A stretch of 44,177 bases of DNA from an uncultured Crocinitomix sp. Lineage in GTDB: Bacteria; Bacteroidota; Bacteroidia; Flavobacteriales_D; Crocinitomicaceae. Each line of letters starts with the position of its first letter. The stretch's first letter is position 1. The position numbers and the translations under genes were made by a program. The stretch covers positions 1-44,177 of the forward strand of contig CAKZON010000005.1 of the NCBI GenBank assembly GCA_937136425.1, in the 5' to 3' direction. The notes under the pieces were generated by a model. It ran no database searches. It was not told where the DNA came from and saw only the letters and a program-made list of their open reading frames with translations. Positions 34,522 through 42,483 of the stretch are shown one piece after another.

Positions 34522-35583
34522 CTATAAATTGTGCTTTTTAGCAATAAATTCGGAAGGTGTAATCCCAGTATAATGTTTAAAAAATCGAGAAAAATGGTTG
34601 GGTTCATCAAACCCCATTCTAATCGCCGCATCTGTAACTTTAGCGCCTTCAATCAGCATTAATTTAGAGCTATTAATTAATTCTAATCGTATTAATTGCC
34701 CCAAAGTAACATTCATTTTATTATGAACTTTTTGGGATAAAACTTTAATGGAAACGTTCATTTTATTGGCATAAAAGCCAATTGATCTTTCCTCTGTATG
34801 ATATTTTTTCAAGAGCTCCATAATATTCAAAACGAACTTATCTCTATTTTCAAAGTCAAAATTCTCTCTAAACTGTCTAGGAGTTTGTCCAGTAGATTTT
34901 TTAAACACTCGGTTAAAATAGGCGTCATCCTTGTATCCTAGATCATAAGAAACTTCTTGAATACTCTTATCAGACATTGCCACTTCTTTTAAACCTTCTT
35001 GAATTCTTTTAGAGTTCATAAGGTTTTTAACAGACAATCCAACCTTATCCTTTATCAAAGCTTGTGCATTGTAACCTCGATCTTTAATCAAATTAACCAA
35101 ATCATCACTTGTCAAGTTATTAGAAAATTCGGCGTCAATAATTTCCTTGGCGTCAAATATTACTTGGTACTCTTCCTTGTTTGCATTAAAAGGATTTTGC
35201 CAGTACCATTGTTTGGAAGAAATGTCAATAATATCTGCTGAAGATTGTGTTAAAATTGACTCAGATAAGAAAGAACTACATTCCGTACATTCTAACAAAT
35301 CAATATATCCAAGTGAGATTAAATGTTTAAACAATACTCTAACCTCTGAATTTTTAAACTTGTCGACACTTGAAAAATTAATCCAGCGAACCGTAAAATC
35401 ATCAGCCAAGAATTTAATATACTGTCCCTTTTCTAGAAAAATTGCTTTTTCCTGCCAATCAAAATAATTTTTAAAATCTACTTGAATCCCACCCTTTCCG
35501 CTTATAACATGGATTAAAGTATGCCTTTCAATTAAGTAAACTTTATTTATTTCAGGGTTAATTTTTTCAACTTTGTGCATCAT
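34522..35583 (-). CDS. Transcriptional regulator with two tandem AraC-type DNA-binding domains
   Basis: About 353 residues; the start is ATG 35583 or ATG 35580, overlapping the deaminase stop by 14-17 bases. The N-terminal ~100 residues look like a cupin sensor (HVISGKGGIQVDFK, AIFLEKGQYIKFLADDFTVRWINF). Two complete AraC C-terminal signatures follow: SIQEVSYDLGYKDDAYFNRV...GQTPRQFR (about 206-238) and KVTDAAIRMGFDEPNHFSRF...GITPSEF (about 314-345). Normal AraC proteins have one. The co-oriented deaminase gene is a likely co-transcribed partner and target. Confidence 0.9.
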   Translation of the reverse strand: MMHKVEKINPEINKVYLIERHTLIHVISGKGGIQVDFKNYFDWQEKAIFLEKGQYIKFLADDFTVRWINFSSVDKFKNSEVRVLFKHLISLGYIDLLECTECSSFLSESILTQSSADIIDISSKQWYWQNPFNANKEEYQVIFDAKEIIDAEFSNNLTSDDLVNLIKDRGYNAQALIKDKVGLSVKNLMNSKRIQEGLKEVAMSDKSIQEVSYDLGYKDDAYFNRVFKKSTGQTPRQFRENFDFENRDKFVLNIMELLKKYHTEERSIGFYANKMNVSIKVLSQKVHNKMNVTLGQLIRLELINSSKLMLIEGAKVTDAAIRMGFDEPNHFSRFFKHYTGITPSEFIAKKHNL

Positions 35584-36046
35584 TACACGTTTTTTTGTTA
35601 TTCTTAATTCTCCAGTCTTCGAAAACTTTGTGCCCAGCTTCACATTTAATATGGTGCATTTTAATTTCTTGTGAATCTACTCTTTTCTTTACGAGTTTAA
35701 ATTTGTCTGGAAATCCAAAATGATATACATCCTCTCTTGAACAAGCAAAATATACCGTTTCAATTTTGGCCCACATTATTGCGGATAAACACATTGAACA
35801 AGGTTCACTACTCGAATACATGATACAATCTTTTAAATTACTTGTGCCTAATTTTTTACATGCATCCCTAATAGCTAAAATTTCAGAGTGTGCCGTTGGA
35901 TCATGCTTAACACGTGTTGCTTCCATTCCAACTCCAACCACTTTATCATCCTTTACCACTATTGACCCAAAAGGATATCGTTTAGCGTCTAAAAGACAAT
36001 CTTGAGCAAGAGCTATAGCTTGGGAGATGTATTTCTTGTTATCCAT
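35567..36046 (-). CDS. GuaD/TadA-type nucleoside-base deaminase
   Basis: A 159-residue protein from ATG 36046; the upstream TTG at 36064 lies inside a stem-loop and is rejected. The zinc and catalytic residues are H53-S-E55 and P82-C83-x-x-C86 (EPCSMC). The N-terminus YPFGSIVVKDDKVVGVGME and the C-terminal DVYHFGFPDKF fit guanine-deaminase-like members better than tRNA adenosine deaminase TadA, which carries a TadA-specific C-terminal helix. It overlaps the tandem-AraC gene downstream. A strong hairpin forms just before its start codon. Confidence 0.82.
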   Translation of the reverse strand: MDNKKYISQAIALAQDCLLDAKRYPFGSIVVKDDKVVGVGMEATRVKHDPTAHSEILAIRDACKKLGTSNLKDCIMYSSSEPCSMCLSAIMWAKIETVYFACSREDVYHFGFPDKFKLVKKRVDSQEIKMHHIKCEAGHKVFEDWRIKNNKKTCNDAQS

Positions 36047-36062
36047 AGTAATGATTTTACTC

Positions 36063-36102
36063 AATTAAACAGGAGGTAGTTTTGCATGCCCCCTGTTTAA
36101 TT
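36063..36102 (-). promoter_or_regulatory. 14-bp leader stem-loop upstream of the deaminase gene
   Basis: The arms at 36063-36076 and 36089-36102 (AATTAAACAGG core) are inverted repeats, with a 12-base loop. As minus-strand RNA all 14 positions pair (13 Watson-Crick plus one G-U), while as plus-strand RNA there is an A-C mismatch. It ends 16 bases before ATG 36046. The run of T on its far side makes a plus-strand terminator formally possible, but no plus-strand gene precedes it closely. Confidence 0.6.
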
Positions 36103-36192
36103 TAAGCTTTTTTTTAAGATAAAGTATTACTACTTAATTTCTGCAATCCCTTTCAATTCTAAGCTATAAGCCTCGAAGTTGAAAAAAACTGA

Positions 36193-36654
36193 CTAATTGT
36201 ATGTTTTACTTAGTTTAAGCCAATTTTCATTCGCTGTCTTTTGAAGTCTTGCATGATCATTTTCGGCTAACCAAAGTTGCATTGCATCCAATTCAACATT
36301 ATTTAGAAATAAGTAGTACTTACCGTCCTTAACCAAGAATTTATTTGGATCTACTCTAAACTTTGCACCTGCAAAACATCCGAAAGCGCAATACCCACCA
36401 TATTGAGGCATATATTTTGCTGGATTTTTGTCAAAAGTTGTTTTTTGTTCTGCTGATGTGAAGTAATAAATTACTTTGTTATACTCTGATTTAAATTCTT
36501 TGCTCCCCTTTTGTGCTAAACCTAAATCTAAGTACGATACCGGGCTATATCCTTCTAATGCAATATTACTGTTATCAATGTTATTGGCCATTTTATCTTG
36601 AGCAATTACTGCTGATGATAATAGGATTGTTAATGCTAATACTAATGTTTTCAT
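36193..36654 (-). CDS. Exported YHS-domain protein
   Basis: A 153-residue protein with signal peptide (TLVLALTILLSSAVIAQD). The YHS-like core spans LEGYSPVSYLDLGLAQKGS, VIYYFTSAEQKTTFDKNPAK and YMPQYGGYCAFGCFAG. YHS domains are short and often bind metal through cysteines; here C95 and C99 (estimated) in YCAFGC are candidates. Bacterial members are periplasmic and of unclear role. It follows the SnoaL-like gene by 30 bases on the same strand, so both are probably co-expressed. Confidence 0.85.
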   Translation of the reverse strand: MKTLVLALTILLSSAVIAQDKMANNIDNSNIALEGYSPVSYLDLGLAQKGSKEFKSEYNKVIYYFTSAEQKTTFDKNPAKYMPQYGGYCAFGCFAGAKFRVDPNKFLVKDGKYYLFLNNVELDAMQLWLAENDHARLQKTANENWLKLSKTYN

Positions 36655-36684
36655 TTTTCTAATATTAAATGTTTCTAATTTTTT

Positions 36685-37038
36685 TTACTCGGCGTTGAAA
36701 TATTCTTCATGTGTAACTTTTCCTTCATCATTCCAAATTCTACGAATAATTTCATGCCAGAAGATTTTAGACCCATCTGCCATATCAAAATCAAAAGTAA
36801 ACTCCGAAGCTGATACGTTTCCATCTACAATTGAATGGTGATGAGTAATTCCGTTTACCTTAGCAATCGATCCAGCAAACCCTTCCATTTTGGTAACCAT
36901 TGCTTGTTTGCCAGTTGTTCCACCATCTCCATAATCAGATGTATTTGCATTATCTGCAAAAAATTCTTTTACAGCATCTACAATTGCACCTTTTGCGACA
37001 ACCGCATCCATTTTCTCTACTTGTTCTTTAATATTCAT
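36685..37038 (-). CDS. SnoaL-like (NTF2-fold) protein
   Basis: A 117-residue protein from ATG 37038; the longer reading has no plausible N-terminus. The NTF2-like pattern shows an N-terminal helix (KEQVEKMDAVVAKG), GKQAMVTKMEGFAGS, HHHSIVDGNVSASEF with paired histidines lining the pocket, and HEIIRRIWNDEGKVTHEEYF as the closing strands. This fold hosts isomerases, hydratases and binding proteins; no substrate can be named. It is the first gene of a two-gene operon with the YHS gene. Confidence 0.8.
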   Translation of the reverse strand: MNIKEQVEKMDAVVAKGAIVDAVKEFFADNANTSDYGDGGTTGKQAMVTKMEGFAGSIAKVNGITHHHSIVDGNVSASEFTFDFDMADGSKIFWHEIIRRIWNDEGKVTHEEYFNAE

Positions 37039-37381
37039 CTTTTTTGTTTTTGTGATTAATACTGGTGCAAATATGGGCAGTATACAAACCCTATATAGTA
37101 CCAAAAAAAGACTAAAAATTGTACTTTTTAAATAAGCTGCAACATTAGATTGTGAAGCAGCTTTAATCCATGCTATGTGAATTGGTTAAACTTAATAACT
37201 CAAATTAAAACTACTTATTAGTTTTGCTGCAAGACACATTATTAGACTAAAATGCTTTTATATATAAGCTATAAGTATTAAATAAACTAAATGGTGTTAG
37301 AATTTCATTTTTAATATATTCATGATGAGAATATCCCAGATTTCTGTCCAATATTTCTCCTATCAGCAAGTAATTTGTATT
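37039..37381. other. 343-base intergenic region
   Basis: No gene seen on either strand. It must hold the promoter for the SnoaL-like gene (minus) and the end of the 361-residue lipoprotein transcript. One 7-bp inverted repeat AAGCTGC-N16-GCAGCTT occurs at 37134-37163. No T-run follows, so it is not an obvious terminator. Confidence 0.4.
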
Positions 37382-38467
37382 TTAATCGTAACCAAACTTT
37401 TTTAGTTTCCCTAACAGGATATATTGTTCTATTTCTGTGAATTCATTGTAGGTTTTACCATGCAGCTCTATTATATGGTTGTCTATTTCCATCATCCAAT
37501 CATCCCATTTCTTAAGCTCCGTTTCCTTCCAACGCTCCCACCCTATAGTTTCTTTCGTTTTCTTTTGGTTGTCGTCTAACACCCACATGAATTTTTCTCC
37601 ATTCTCATCATACAAAGGTTGACTATTATTAATATGCTCATTTTGAGCTAAGAAATGCCCATGCTTTTCTTGGATAATCTCTTCAAAAAGGTATTGAAAA
37701 ATACTATCCTTTCTCTCTTTGCTTAAATCAACACCAAAAACAATACTATTCAAACACCATGATCGCGTAGAATCTATGGCAAAAAATTTAGACTTTAAGT
37801 TTAACTCATTTTGGAAAAACAGAAACCTCTCATCCAACACCATAGTCAAACTGTCTTCTATTGTCTTAAGAGAATCTATGAAAGTCTGATCTTTTCCTCT
37901 AGCTAATCCAAAAATAGAATTGCGTTTATATGCTTGAATTACCTCTTCTAAAAGACATGTTTCACATGCATACTCTAAATCAACCTTTTCTTTCAATTCA
38001 TTCTCCAATTGATCGAAATCTTCTTGAGAACTTGAAGTTCTTTTACAGTACATTTTTAATTTTACTGTTTTATTTAAGAAATAATCGGTTATAATTATTT
38101 CTTCACAATTTGTTACTTCAAAACCATAATTTCTTCCTCCAAAAGTTAATTCAGATGAACCATTTACATAAGTATATGTTGTTTCGCCATCTCCACCTAA
38201 TTCCTTTGGATTTATGATTTTCAACACTCCAGAATCTTTAAAATGATATTCAACTTGCTCCATAAGTTGAATACCTTCGAGATATTCGTCATAATCCAGG
38301 CCTTCAGACTCTATGAATTCCTCCATTTTATTTTCACTATCCACAAGCTCTACCTTATAGACATCCCAACCACCTTTTATTTTAATATTTTCAATTGTGC
38401 AAGACGAACTGCAACTTGTGCACATTAACATTACCATTAAAGTAAATGTTACAGTGATTACTTTCAT
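37382..38467 (-). CDS. Lipoprotein with lipocalin-like N-terminal domain, unknown function
   Basis: A 361-residue protein. Signal peptide FTLMVMLMCTSC with lipobox CTSC (C19), followed by more cysteines (SSSC). Residues ~28-145 are beta-rich (GGWDVYKVELVD, YHFKDSGVLKIIN, SSELTFGGRNYGFEV), like the lipocalin-type domains of many Bacteroidota lipoproteins. The rest (150-361) is helical and charged, without a recognised domain. It is a single gene between two long gaps. Confidence 0.65.
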   Translation of the reverse strand: MKVITVTFTLMVMLMCTSCSSSCTIENIKIKGGWDVYKVELVDSENKMEEFIESEGLDYDEYLEGIQLMEQVEYHFKDSGVLKIINPKELGGDGETTYTYVNGSSELTFGGRNYGFEVTNCEEIIITDYFLNKTVKLKMYCKRTSSSQEDFDQLENELKEKVDLEYACETCLLEEVIQAYKRNSIFGLARGKDQTFIDSLKTIEDSLTMVLDERFLFFQNELNLKSKFFAIDSTRSWCLNSIVFGVDLSKERKDSIFQYLFEEIIQEKHGHFLAQNEHINNSQPLYDENGEKFMWVLDDNQKKTKETIGWERWKETELKKWDDWMMEIDNHIIELHGKTYNEFTEIEQYILLGKLKKFGYD

Positions 38468-38897
38468 GTTTTAATAATTTTTTAATGCTAAAAACTTGCG
38501 TTTTGGTCGCTGTCTTTGATTGGATTATAAGTTTGAATACTAAAATAGTCAAATATCTATTTTCTTAAGCCCCCTTTGACTCTCTATTCTTAACATTTTT
38601 GACAAAAGTATTAACTGCAACCCAATAGAGAGGTAAGATAATAAAGTGGCTTATATTTAACCCTGCCTTTGCTTCGCTGAAACTACTCAAAAGTAAGAAG
38701 GAGTATTCGCTACGATCATCATCCTTCCGCATTGCTCTATCCAAGCATAACGCTATTTATGATGTTGAATGAAAAGTAAGAGTTTTATAAAGTAATCAAA
38801 GGTTATTCTTGGAAAAGAGATAACATACTCTTGCATAGGATCTAATCATTTGGAGTATGCCAGCAGAGACATCACTATGTTAATTTAACTTTTGTGA
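38468..38897. other. 430-base intergenic region with repeat copy A
   Basis: No gene seen. The central part (38660-38755) is the degenerate copy A of the dispersed repeat described separately. The rest is AT-rich sequence without a hairpin followed by T-run. Confidence 0.5.
38660..38755. repeat. Dispersed hairpin repeat, copy A (degenerate)
   Basis: Shares the start ACCCTG and the tail CCGCATTGCT..CCAAGCATAA with copy C. Its core, from TTTGCTTCGCTGAA at about 38668 to CATCATCCT at 38735, aligns base for base over 58 positions with copy B, with about a dozen differences. The differences break the hairpin arms, so this copy looks decayed. Confidence 0.65.
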
Positions 38898-39944
38898 TTA
38901 TGCCGTTAAAAAAGTCTTAACCTCTTTTGTCTTTGCATCAATGATGTAATCTTTGTGATTATTGGCATCCATAGATGTTTTGAGGTTCTTTGTGTAGACA
39001 ACCCAACAAGGATTTGGATATTCATTCGTACCCAAATAATGAAAGTGAGCATATTTAATCTTTATATCCTCTGCTTTATCTCCCAAGTGTTGTTTGATTA
39101 TATCAATTGATTCTTCCTTTGTTACATTGTTAGTTATTTTATGTGGATATGAAATCTTACCATTATTCAACAGTCCTTCAACTTCCTGTTTGTCGATAGA
39201 TACTAGCAATTGTATTTCAGGGGCATCTTCTATAGGAAAAGTAAAGAATCGGCCTTGTAAATTGTCAATTTCATCTAATTTTTCAAACTGTTTTGAGCTA
39301 ATTCTGAATCCTAAACTCATATCTTTCAGGTATGACGTGCCTATTTCGTAAGCTTCAAAATCTGAAATAGGATTATCCTTTTTATAGGCGTTGTAGTATT
39401 CTTGAAACCTTTCTATGAATTCGTTTAAATCTCCTTTCACCAATTGAGAACTAATCTTCTTTGGATTCTTTTGTGTTACATATTCTCTGTTCAAAGCCTG
39501 TGCAAATTTCTCTTGCCCGTCCTTATTCATAGCTCTGGTGAAGTTGACAAATTCAAAGTGCAATTCTTTTCCAAATTTTGGATGGTCGAATTCTTTCAAG
39601 TCTTTGATCTCATCCCAGGTAAAGTACGCGGCATCCCACCCTCTTTCATTGAGTAGAAAACCATCTTTATTTAATCCATATGAAGGATATTTCTTGTTGC
39701 GTTGCAGGTAAGATATCAATGGAATAAAAGGCCCTAATAGCATACCAAACAATGCGATTCTAGTTCCCATCTTAGTATATGGAATACTAAATCCCATGTA
39801 ATTTGTTGAATAGAAATACAGCCCAAAGCATACTAAAAACAGAATGCCAAAGAAAATGTAAGCCTTGACATAACCTTTTAACACCCTTATCAGGGCATAC
39901 TTTCCAAAATGACTAGGCCAGTGTTTTAATTCAAATTTTTCCAT
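38898..39944 (-). CDS. Two-helix membrane protein with PepSY-like C-terminus, unknown
   Basis: A 348-residue protein. Two membrane helices lie near 29-47 and 62-80, preceded by a cytoplasmic N-terminus (HWPSHFGKYALIRVLKGYVK). The segment after them (YGLNKDGFLLNERG, AYFTWDEIKDLKEF) resembles bacterial PH-like domains. The C-terminus (NPCWVVYTKN, DYIIDAKTKEVKTFL) resembles a PepSY strand pair. No function assigned. It is a single gene. Confidence 0.6.
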   Translation of the reverse strand: MEKFELKHWPSHFGKYALIRVLKGYVKAYIFFGILFLVCFGLYFYSTNYMGFSIPYTKMGTRIALFGMLLGPFIPLISYLQRNKKYPSYGLNKDGFLLNERGWDAAYFTWDEIKDLKEFDHPKFGKELHFEFVNFTRAMNKDGQEKFAQALNREYVTQKNPKKISSQLVKGDLNEFIERFQEYYNAYKKDNPISDFEAYEIGTSYLKDMSLGFRISSKQFEKLDEIDNLQGRFFTFPIEDAPEIQLLVSIDKQEVEGLLNNGKISYPHKITNNVTKEESIDIIKQHLGDKAEDIKIKYAHFHYLGTNEYPNPCWVVYTKNLKTSMDANNHKDYIIDAKTKEVKTFLTA

Positions 39945-40117
39945 TCGTATAAATTATTGCCCTACTAAAATAGTTAAATATCCAGTTTCTTCAGCATCCA
40001 CTAAAGGATGATCGAATTTTATAAAATTAGTCATCAAAAACACCTCGAGTAAGTGGTCATATTTGAATAAAATCTCATATTTACCTAATAAAACACCCAT
40101 TTTTTTCACTTAATTAG

Positions 40118-40576
40118 CTATAAATCGTTTTCAGAAACTACGCTATAAACCTGGCTAATCCAATCCTCATTTTTTGGATTAATGATCAAAGTTCTAAAGC
40201 TACCTTGATCACCTTCCATACCAACTCCTTTTGAGTCATCAATTAATAAGTCAATTCCGAATGAAGGTGGATGTTTTGAAAATCTGATATTTTTTGGCTT
40301 GACTATTTGATCATGAGTTTTTTGGGTGACGATTCCGTTCAGCTTAATTCCATGAACAAAAAAAGTTCTTCTTATAAAGTTCTTTGGGCGATAAGAGGAA
40401 GTATAAATCCAAATTTCGTGACCATCAGATTTAAGCTTTTTTAAAAGCTCTATAGTTCCAACTCTGAGAGGTTCCGAACGAAAAAGACGGCGAATAAATG
40501 TTCTAGGCTCTACTTTGAACTGTTTTCCGTTAGTGAATGGAATTAAGGTGTTGTCTAGATCAAATGCAATTCTCAT
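40118..40576 (-). CDS. HAD-like hydrolase
   Basis: A 152-residue protein. MRIAFDLDNTLIPF holds the HAD motif I with nucleophile D6 and acid D8. EIWIYTSSYRP is motif II (T/S), and FGIDLLIDDSKGVGMEG contains the motif IV aspartates. It is a small, capless HAD phosphatase of unknown substrate, similar to short Bacteroidota members. It is a single gene with about 170 bases upstream of the neighbouring membrane-protein gene and a 472-base gap on the other side. Confidence 0.82.
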   Translation of the reverse strand: MRIAFDLDNTLIPFTNGKQFKVEPRTFIRRLFRSEPLRVGTIELLKKLKSDGHEIWIYTSSYRPKNFIRRTFFVHGIKLNGIVTQKTHDQIVKPKNIRFSKHPPSFGIDLLIDDSKGVGMEGDQGSFRTLIINPKNEDWISQVYSVVSENDL

Positions 40577-40759
40577 AGTTGGACATTGGGCTTAAATAAA
40601 AGACTATCATTTATGTATTATGATAGACTAAAGTAACCAATTCCTCAAAATCAAATCCTGATATTAAATTCGATTGATTCCAAATTAAGATTATTTAATC
40701 CCAGTTGTAACTAACGAATAAAGTACCATTAGCAGTTGTCATAAAAAGTGAGCACACAT

Positions 40760-40816
40760 TTGCTTCGCTGAAGCTCTGCGAAAGCAAGTAGGATTATTCG
40801 CTGCGATCATGATCCT
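40760..40816. repeat. Dispersed hairpin repeat, copy B
   Basis: TTGCTTCGCTGAAGCTCTGC opens the repeat and GAAAGCAAGTAG follows. The sequence TTGCTT.CGC pairs with GCGA.AAGCAA to form a hairpin. It shares about 35 almost identical bases with copy C and the longer 58-base frame with copy A. It sits 20 bases before a terminator-like hairpin. Confidence 0.75.
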
Positions 40817-40836
40817 GTTAAGCACCGTAGTCTGAA

Positions 40837-40881
40837 AACAAAAAATTCCCTCCTGAAAATCAGGAAGGAGTTTTGTTTTTT
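40837..40881 (+). terminator. Terminator-like hairpin with no upstream gene
   Basis: A CCTGA-type stem (about 15 bp with two mismatches, arms around TTCCCTCCTGA and TCAGGAAGGAG, loop of three) is followed by TTTTGTTTTTTT on the plus strand and preceded by an A-run, so it could work in both directions. The nearest plus-strand gene lies several kilobases upstream, and the nearest minus-strand gene (41049) ends about 170 bases away. Confidence 0.6.
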
Positions 40882-41048
40882 TAAGTGATCCCAAGCGGAC
40901 AGATTTCGGACTTTTTTTCATGAAGATATTCAAGTTCTATTAATGTGGCAATAATGTTTGGGCACAATTAGCCATTTATGGTGAGCGACTTTAAACGCGA
41001 ATTTTATTCGTTGTTGTGATAGTTATTTAATTCTAATTACAAAATAAG

Positions 41049-41558
41049 TTACTTTTCATTTTTGGCTATTAGTTCTAATTGTTTCTGGTAGGTGTCAATT
41101 CTGGCGTACGCAGCTCCATCTATTAATAAAATAACGATCATCATTGCAATTGTTGTGATACTAATTGCACGCCAAGTAGGTGAGCTAATAAAAATAATCA
41201 TCAAGGCTGCTACAATAATAATTATCGGAATAGCCTTGAAAACAACTGTTTTATATTCCTTTAAAGTACTTTTTGTACGTACAATTTCAGAAGCTACAAA
41301 TGCTGATGCATCCTTATTGTAGGCAGTTTCAAATTCTGTAATTCTTGATTTATTGGTAAAAAATAACCCAAGCCCTATGGTCAAGAGTAAAATACCAGCT
41401 ACTAAGGTTGGAATGATGTATGCTCTTGCTAAATCCGTTTTTCCCAATTGCCAAAACCCGACACTTGCCGCTATAAACAGGAAGCCAAATAGTATAAAAA
41501 AAGGAGTTGAAAAAAGTTCGGCTTTTGCCCAATCGGTAGCTGTTTTTAGTATGTCCAT
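41049..41558 (-). CDS. Four-helix membrane protein of unknown function
   Basis: A 169-residue protein from ATG 41558, four bases after the AraC stop; the longer reading overlaps the AraC gene and is rejected. Membrane segments lie near 18-40, 46-68, 104-122 and 128-148, with a charged cytoplasmic loop (SRITEFETAYNKDASAFVAS) and a C-terminal helix. No family is named with confidence. It is the third gene of the SDR-AraC operon. Confidence 0.7.
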   Translation of the reverse strand: MDILKTATDWAKAELFSTPFFILFGFLFIAASVGFWQLGKTDLARAYIIPTLVAGILLLTIGLGLFFTNKSRITEFETAYNKDASAFVASEIVRTKSTLKEYKTVVFKAIPIIIIVAALMIIFISSPTWRAISITTIAMMIVILLIDGAAYARIDTYQKQLELIAKNEK

Positions 41559-41562
41559 AGGT

Positions 41563-42474
41563 TTAATTAAATCTGTACATTTCTCTGTATTCCGTTGGAC
41601 TGATGCCTTCCTTCTTCTTGAATAATTTTGAAAAATATTGTGGATATTCAAATCCTAATTCATAGGCCACTTCCGAAATACTTTTATTGGGCTGTAATAA
41701 TATATTCTTTGCTGCGTCAATTAATTGCAAGTGCAAGTGTTCGGTTGTCGTTTTACCTGTTTCCTTTTTAAGGGTATCACTTAAGTATCGTTGTGAAACG
41801 GACATTTCATGGGCTATTTCCTCAATACTGGGAATCCCTTTTTCTTGGAGATGTCCTGATTCAAAGTATTGGTTTATACTGAAATTAAACTGCGTTAACA
41901 AATCATTTGACAGTTCCTTCCTATTTAAAAACTGCCGTTCATAAAAACGATTCGCATATTTTAAAAGTGTACTTAATTGGGAGATAATTATTTCTTTACT
42001 AAACTCATCTTGGTTGTTCTGATATTCAATTTCAATATTCTCCACAATTGATTCTATTTGCTTTTCTTCTTTAGGTGAAAGATGCAAAGCTTCATTTACG
42101 GTATATGAAAAGAAGCTATATTTTTTTATTTGATGCGCTAATTCTGTACCTTTCAAAAAATCTTTGTGAAAGTTTATCGAAAAACCCTTTTGTTCAAAAA
42201 CAACTCTTTCATCCCACTCTAAAACTTGTCCTGGTGCTATAAAAATTAAGGCACCATTTGTAAAATCGTATTTTGTTCGTCCGTAATTTAAATCTCCTTT
42301 TACAAACTTTTTTAAACTAATGGAATAGCAATCGTTGGTAATAGGTGGTGAACTCTTTTTTGGACAAGGTAGGAAACCTCTTCCAATGGCAGAAAACACA
42401 CTTAACATTGGATGTTCTGGTGGAGGTAGTTCAAGGTAATTTATATATGCCGATAATGTTTTAAAATGTTGCAT
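41563..42474 (-). CDS. AraC-family transcriptional regulator
   Basis: A 303-residue protein. The N-terminal ~170 residues form a cupin-like sensor (GALIFIAPGQVLEWDE, FSINFHKDFLKGTEL). The C-terminal AraC domain is complete: PSIEEIAHEMSVSQRYLSDTLKKETG, then SISEVAYELGFEYPQYFSKL and the ending GISPTEYREMY. It starts nine bases after the SDR stop and is followed closely by a membrane-protein gene. An SDR next to an AraC regulator of this length is a frequent Bacteroidota pairing; it probably regulates this operon. Confidence 0.92.
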   Translation of the reverse strand: MQHFKTLSAYINYLELPPPEHPMLSVFSAIGRGFLPCPKKSSPPITNDCYSISLKKFVKGDLNYGRTKYDFTNGALIFIAPGQVLEWDERVVFEQKGFSINFHKDFLKGTELAHQIKKYSFFSYTVNEALHLSPKEEKQIESIVENIEIEYQNNQDEFSKEIIISQLSTLLKYANRFYERQFLNRKELSNDLLTQFNFSINQYFESGHLQEKGIPSIEEIAHEMSVSQRYLSDTLKKETGKTTTEHLHLQLIDAAKNILLQPNKSISEVAYELGFEYPQYFSKLFKKKEGISPTEYREMYRFN

Positions 42475-42483
42475 GCTGCTAAT

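Larger units (their letters stand above)
40577..41048. other. 472-base intergenic region with repeat copy B and an orphan terminator
   Basis: No convincing gene. A short minus-strand reading frame around 40739-40933 is made largely of the repeat and the terminator and is not credible. The region contains repeat copy B (40760-40816) and a terminator-like hairpin (40837-40881), both given separately. Confidence 0.5.

Noticed and set aside
36063..36102. Leader hairpin as a simple terminator of the YHS gene
   Set aside because: On the minus strand no T-run follows the stem; the T-run is on the wrong side and the stem sits at the deaminase start.
40739..40933. 64-residue minus-strand reading frame
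   Set aside because: It is translated mostly from the dispersed repeat and the terminator hairpin; the composition is not protein-like and the repeat explains the open frame.
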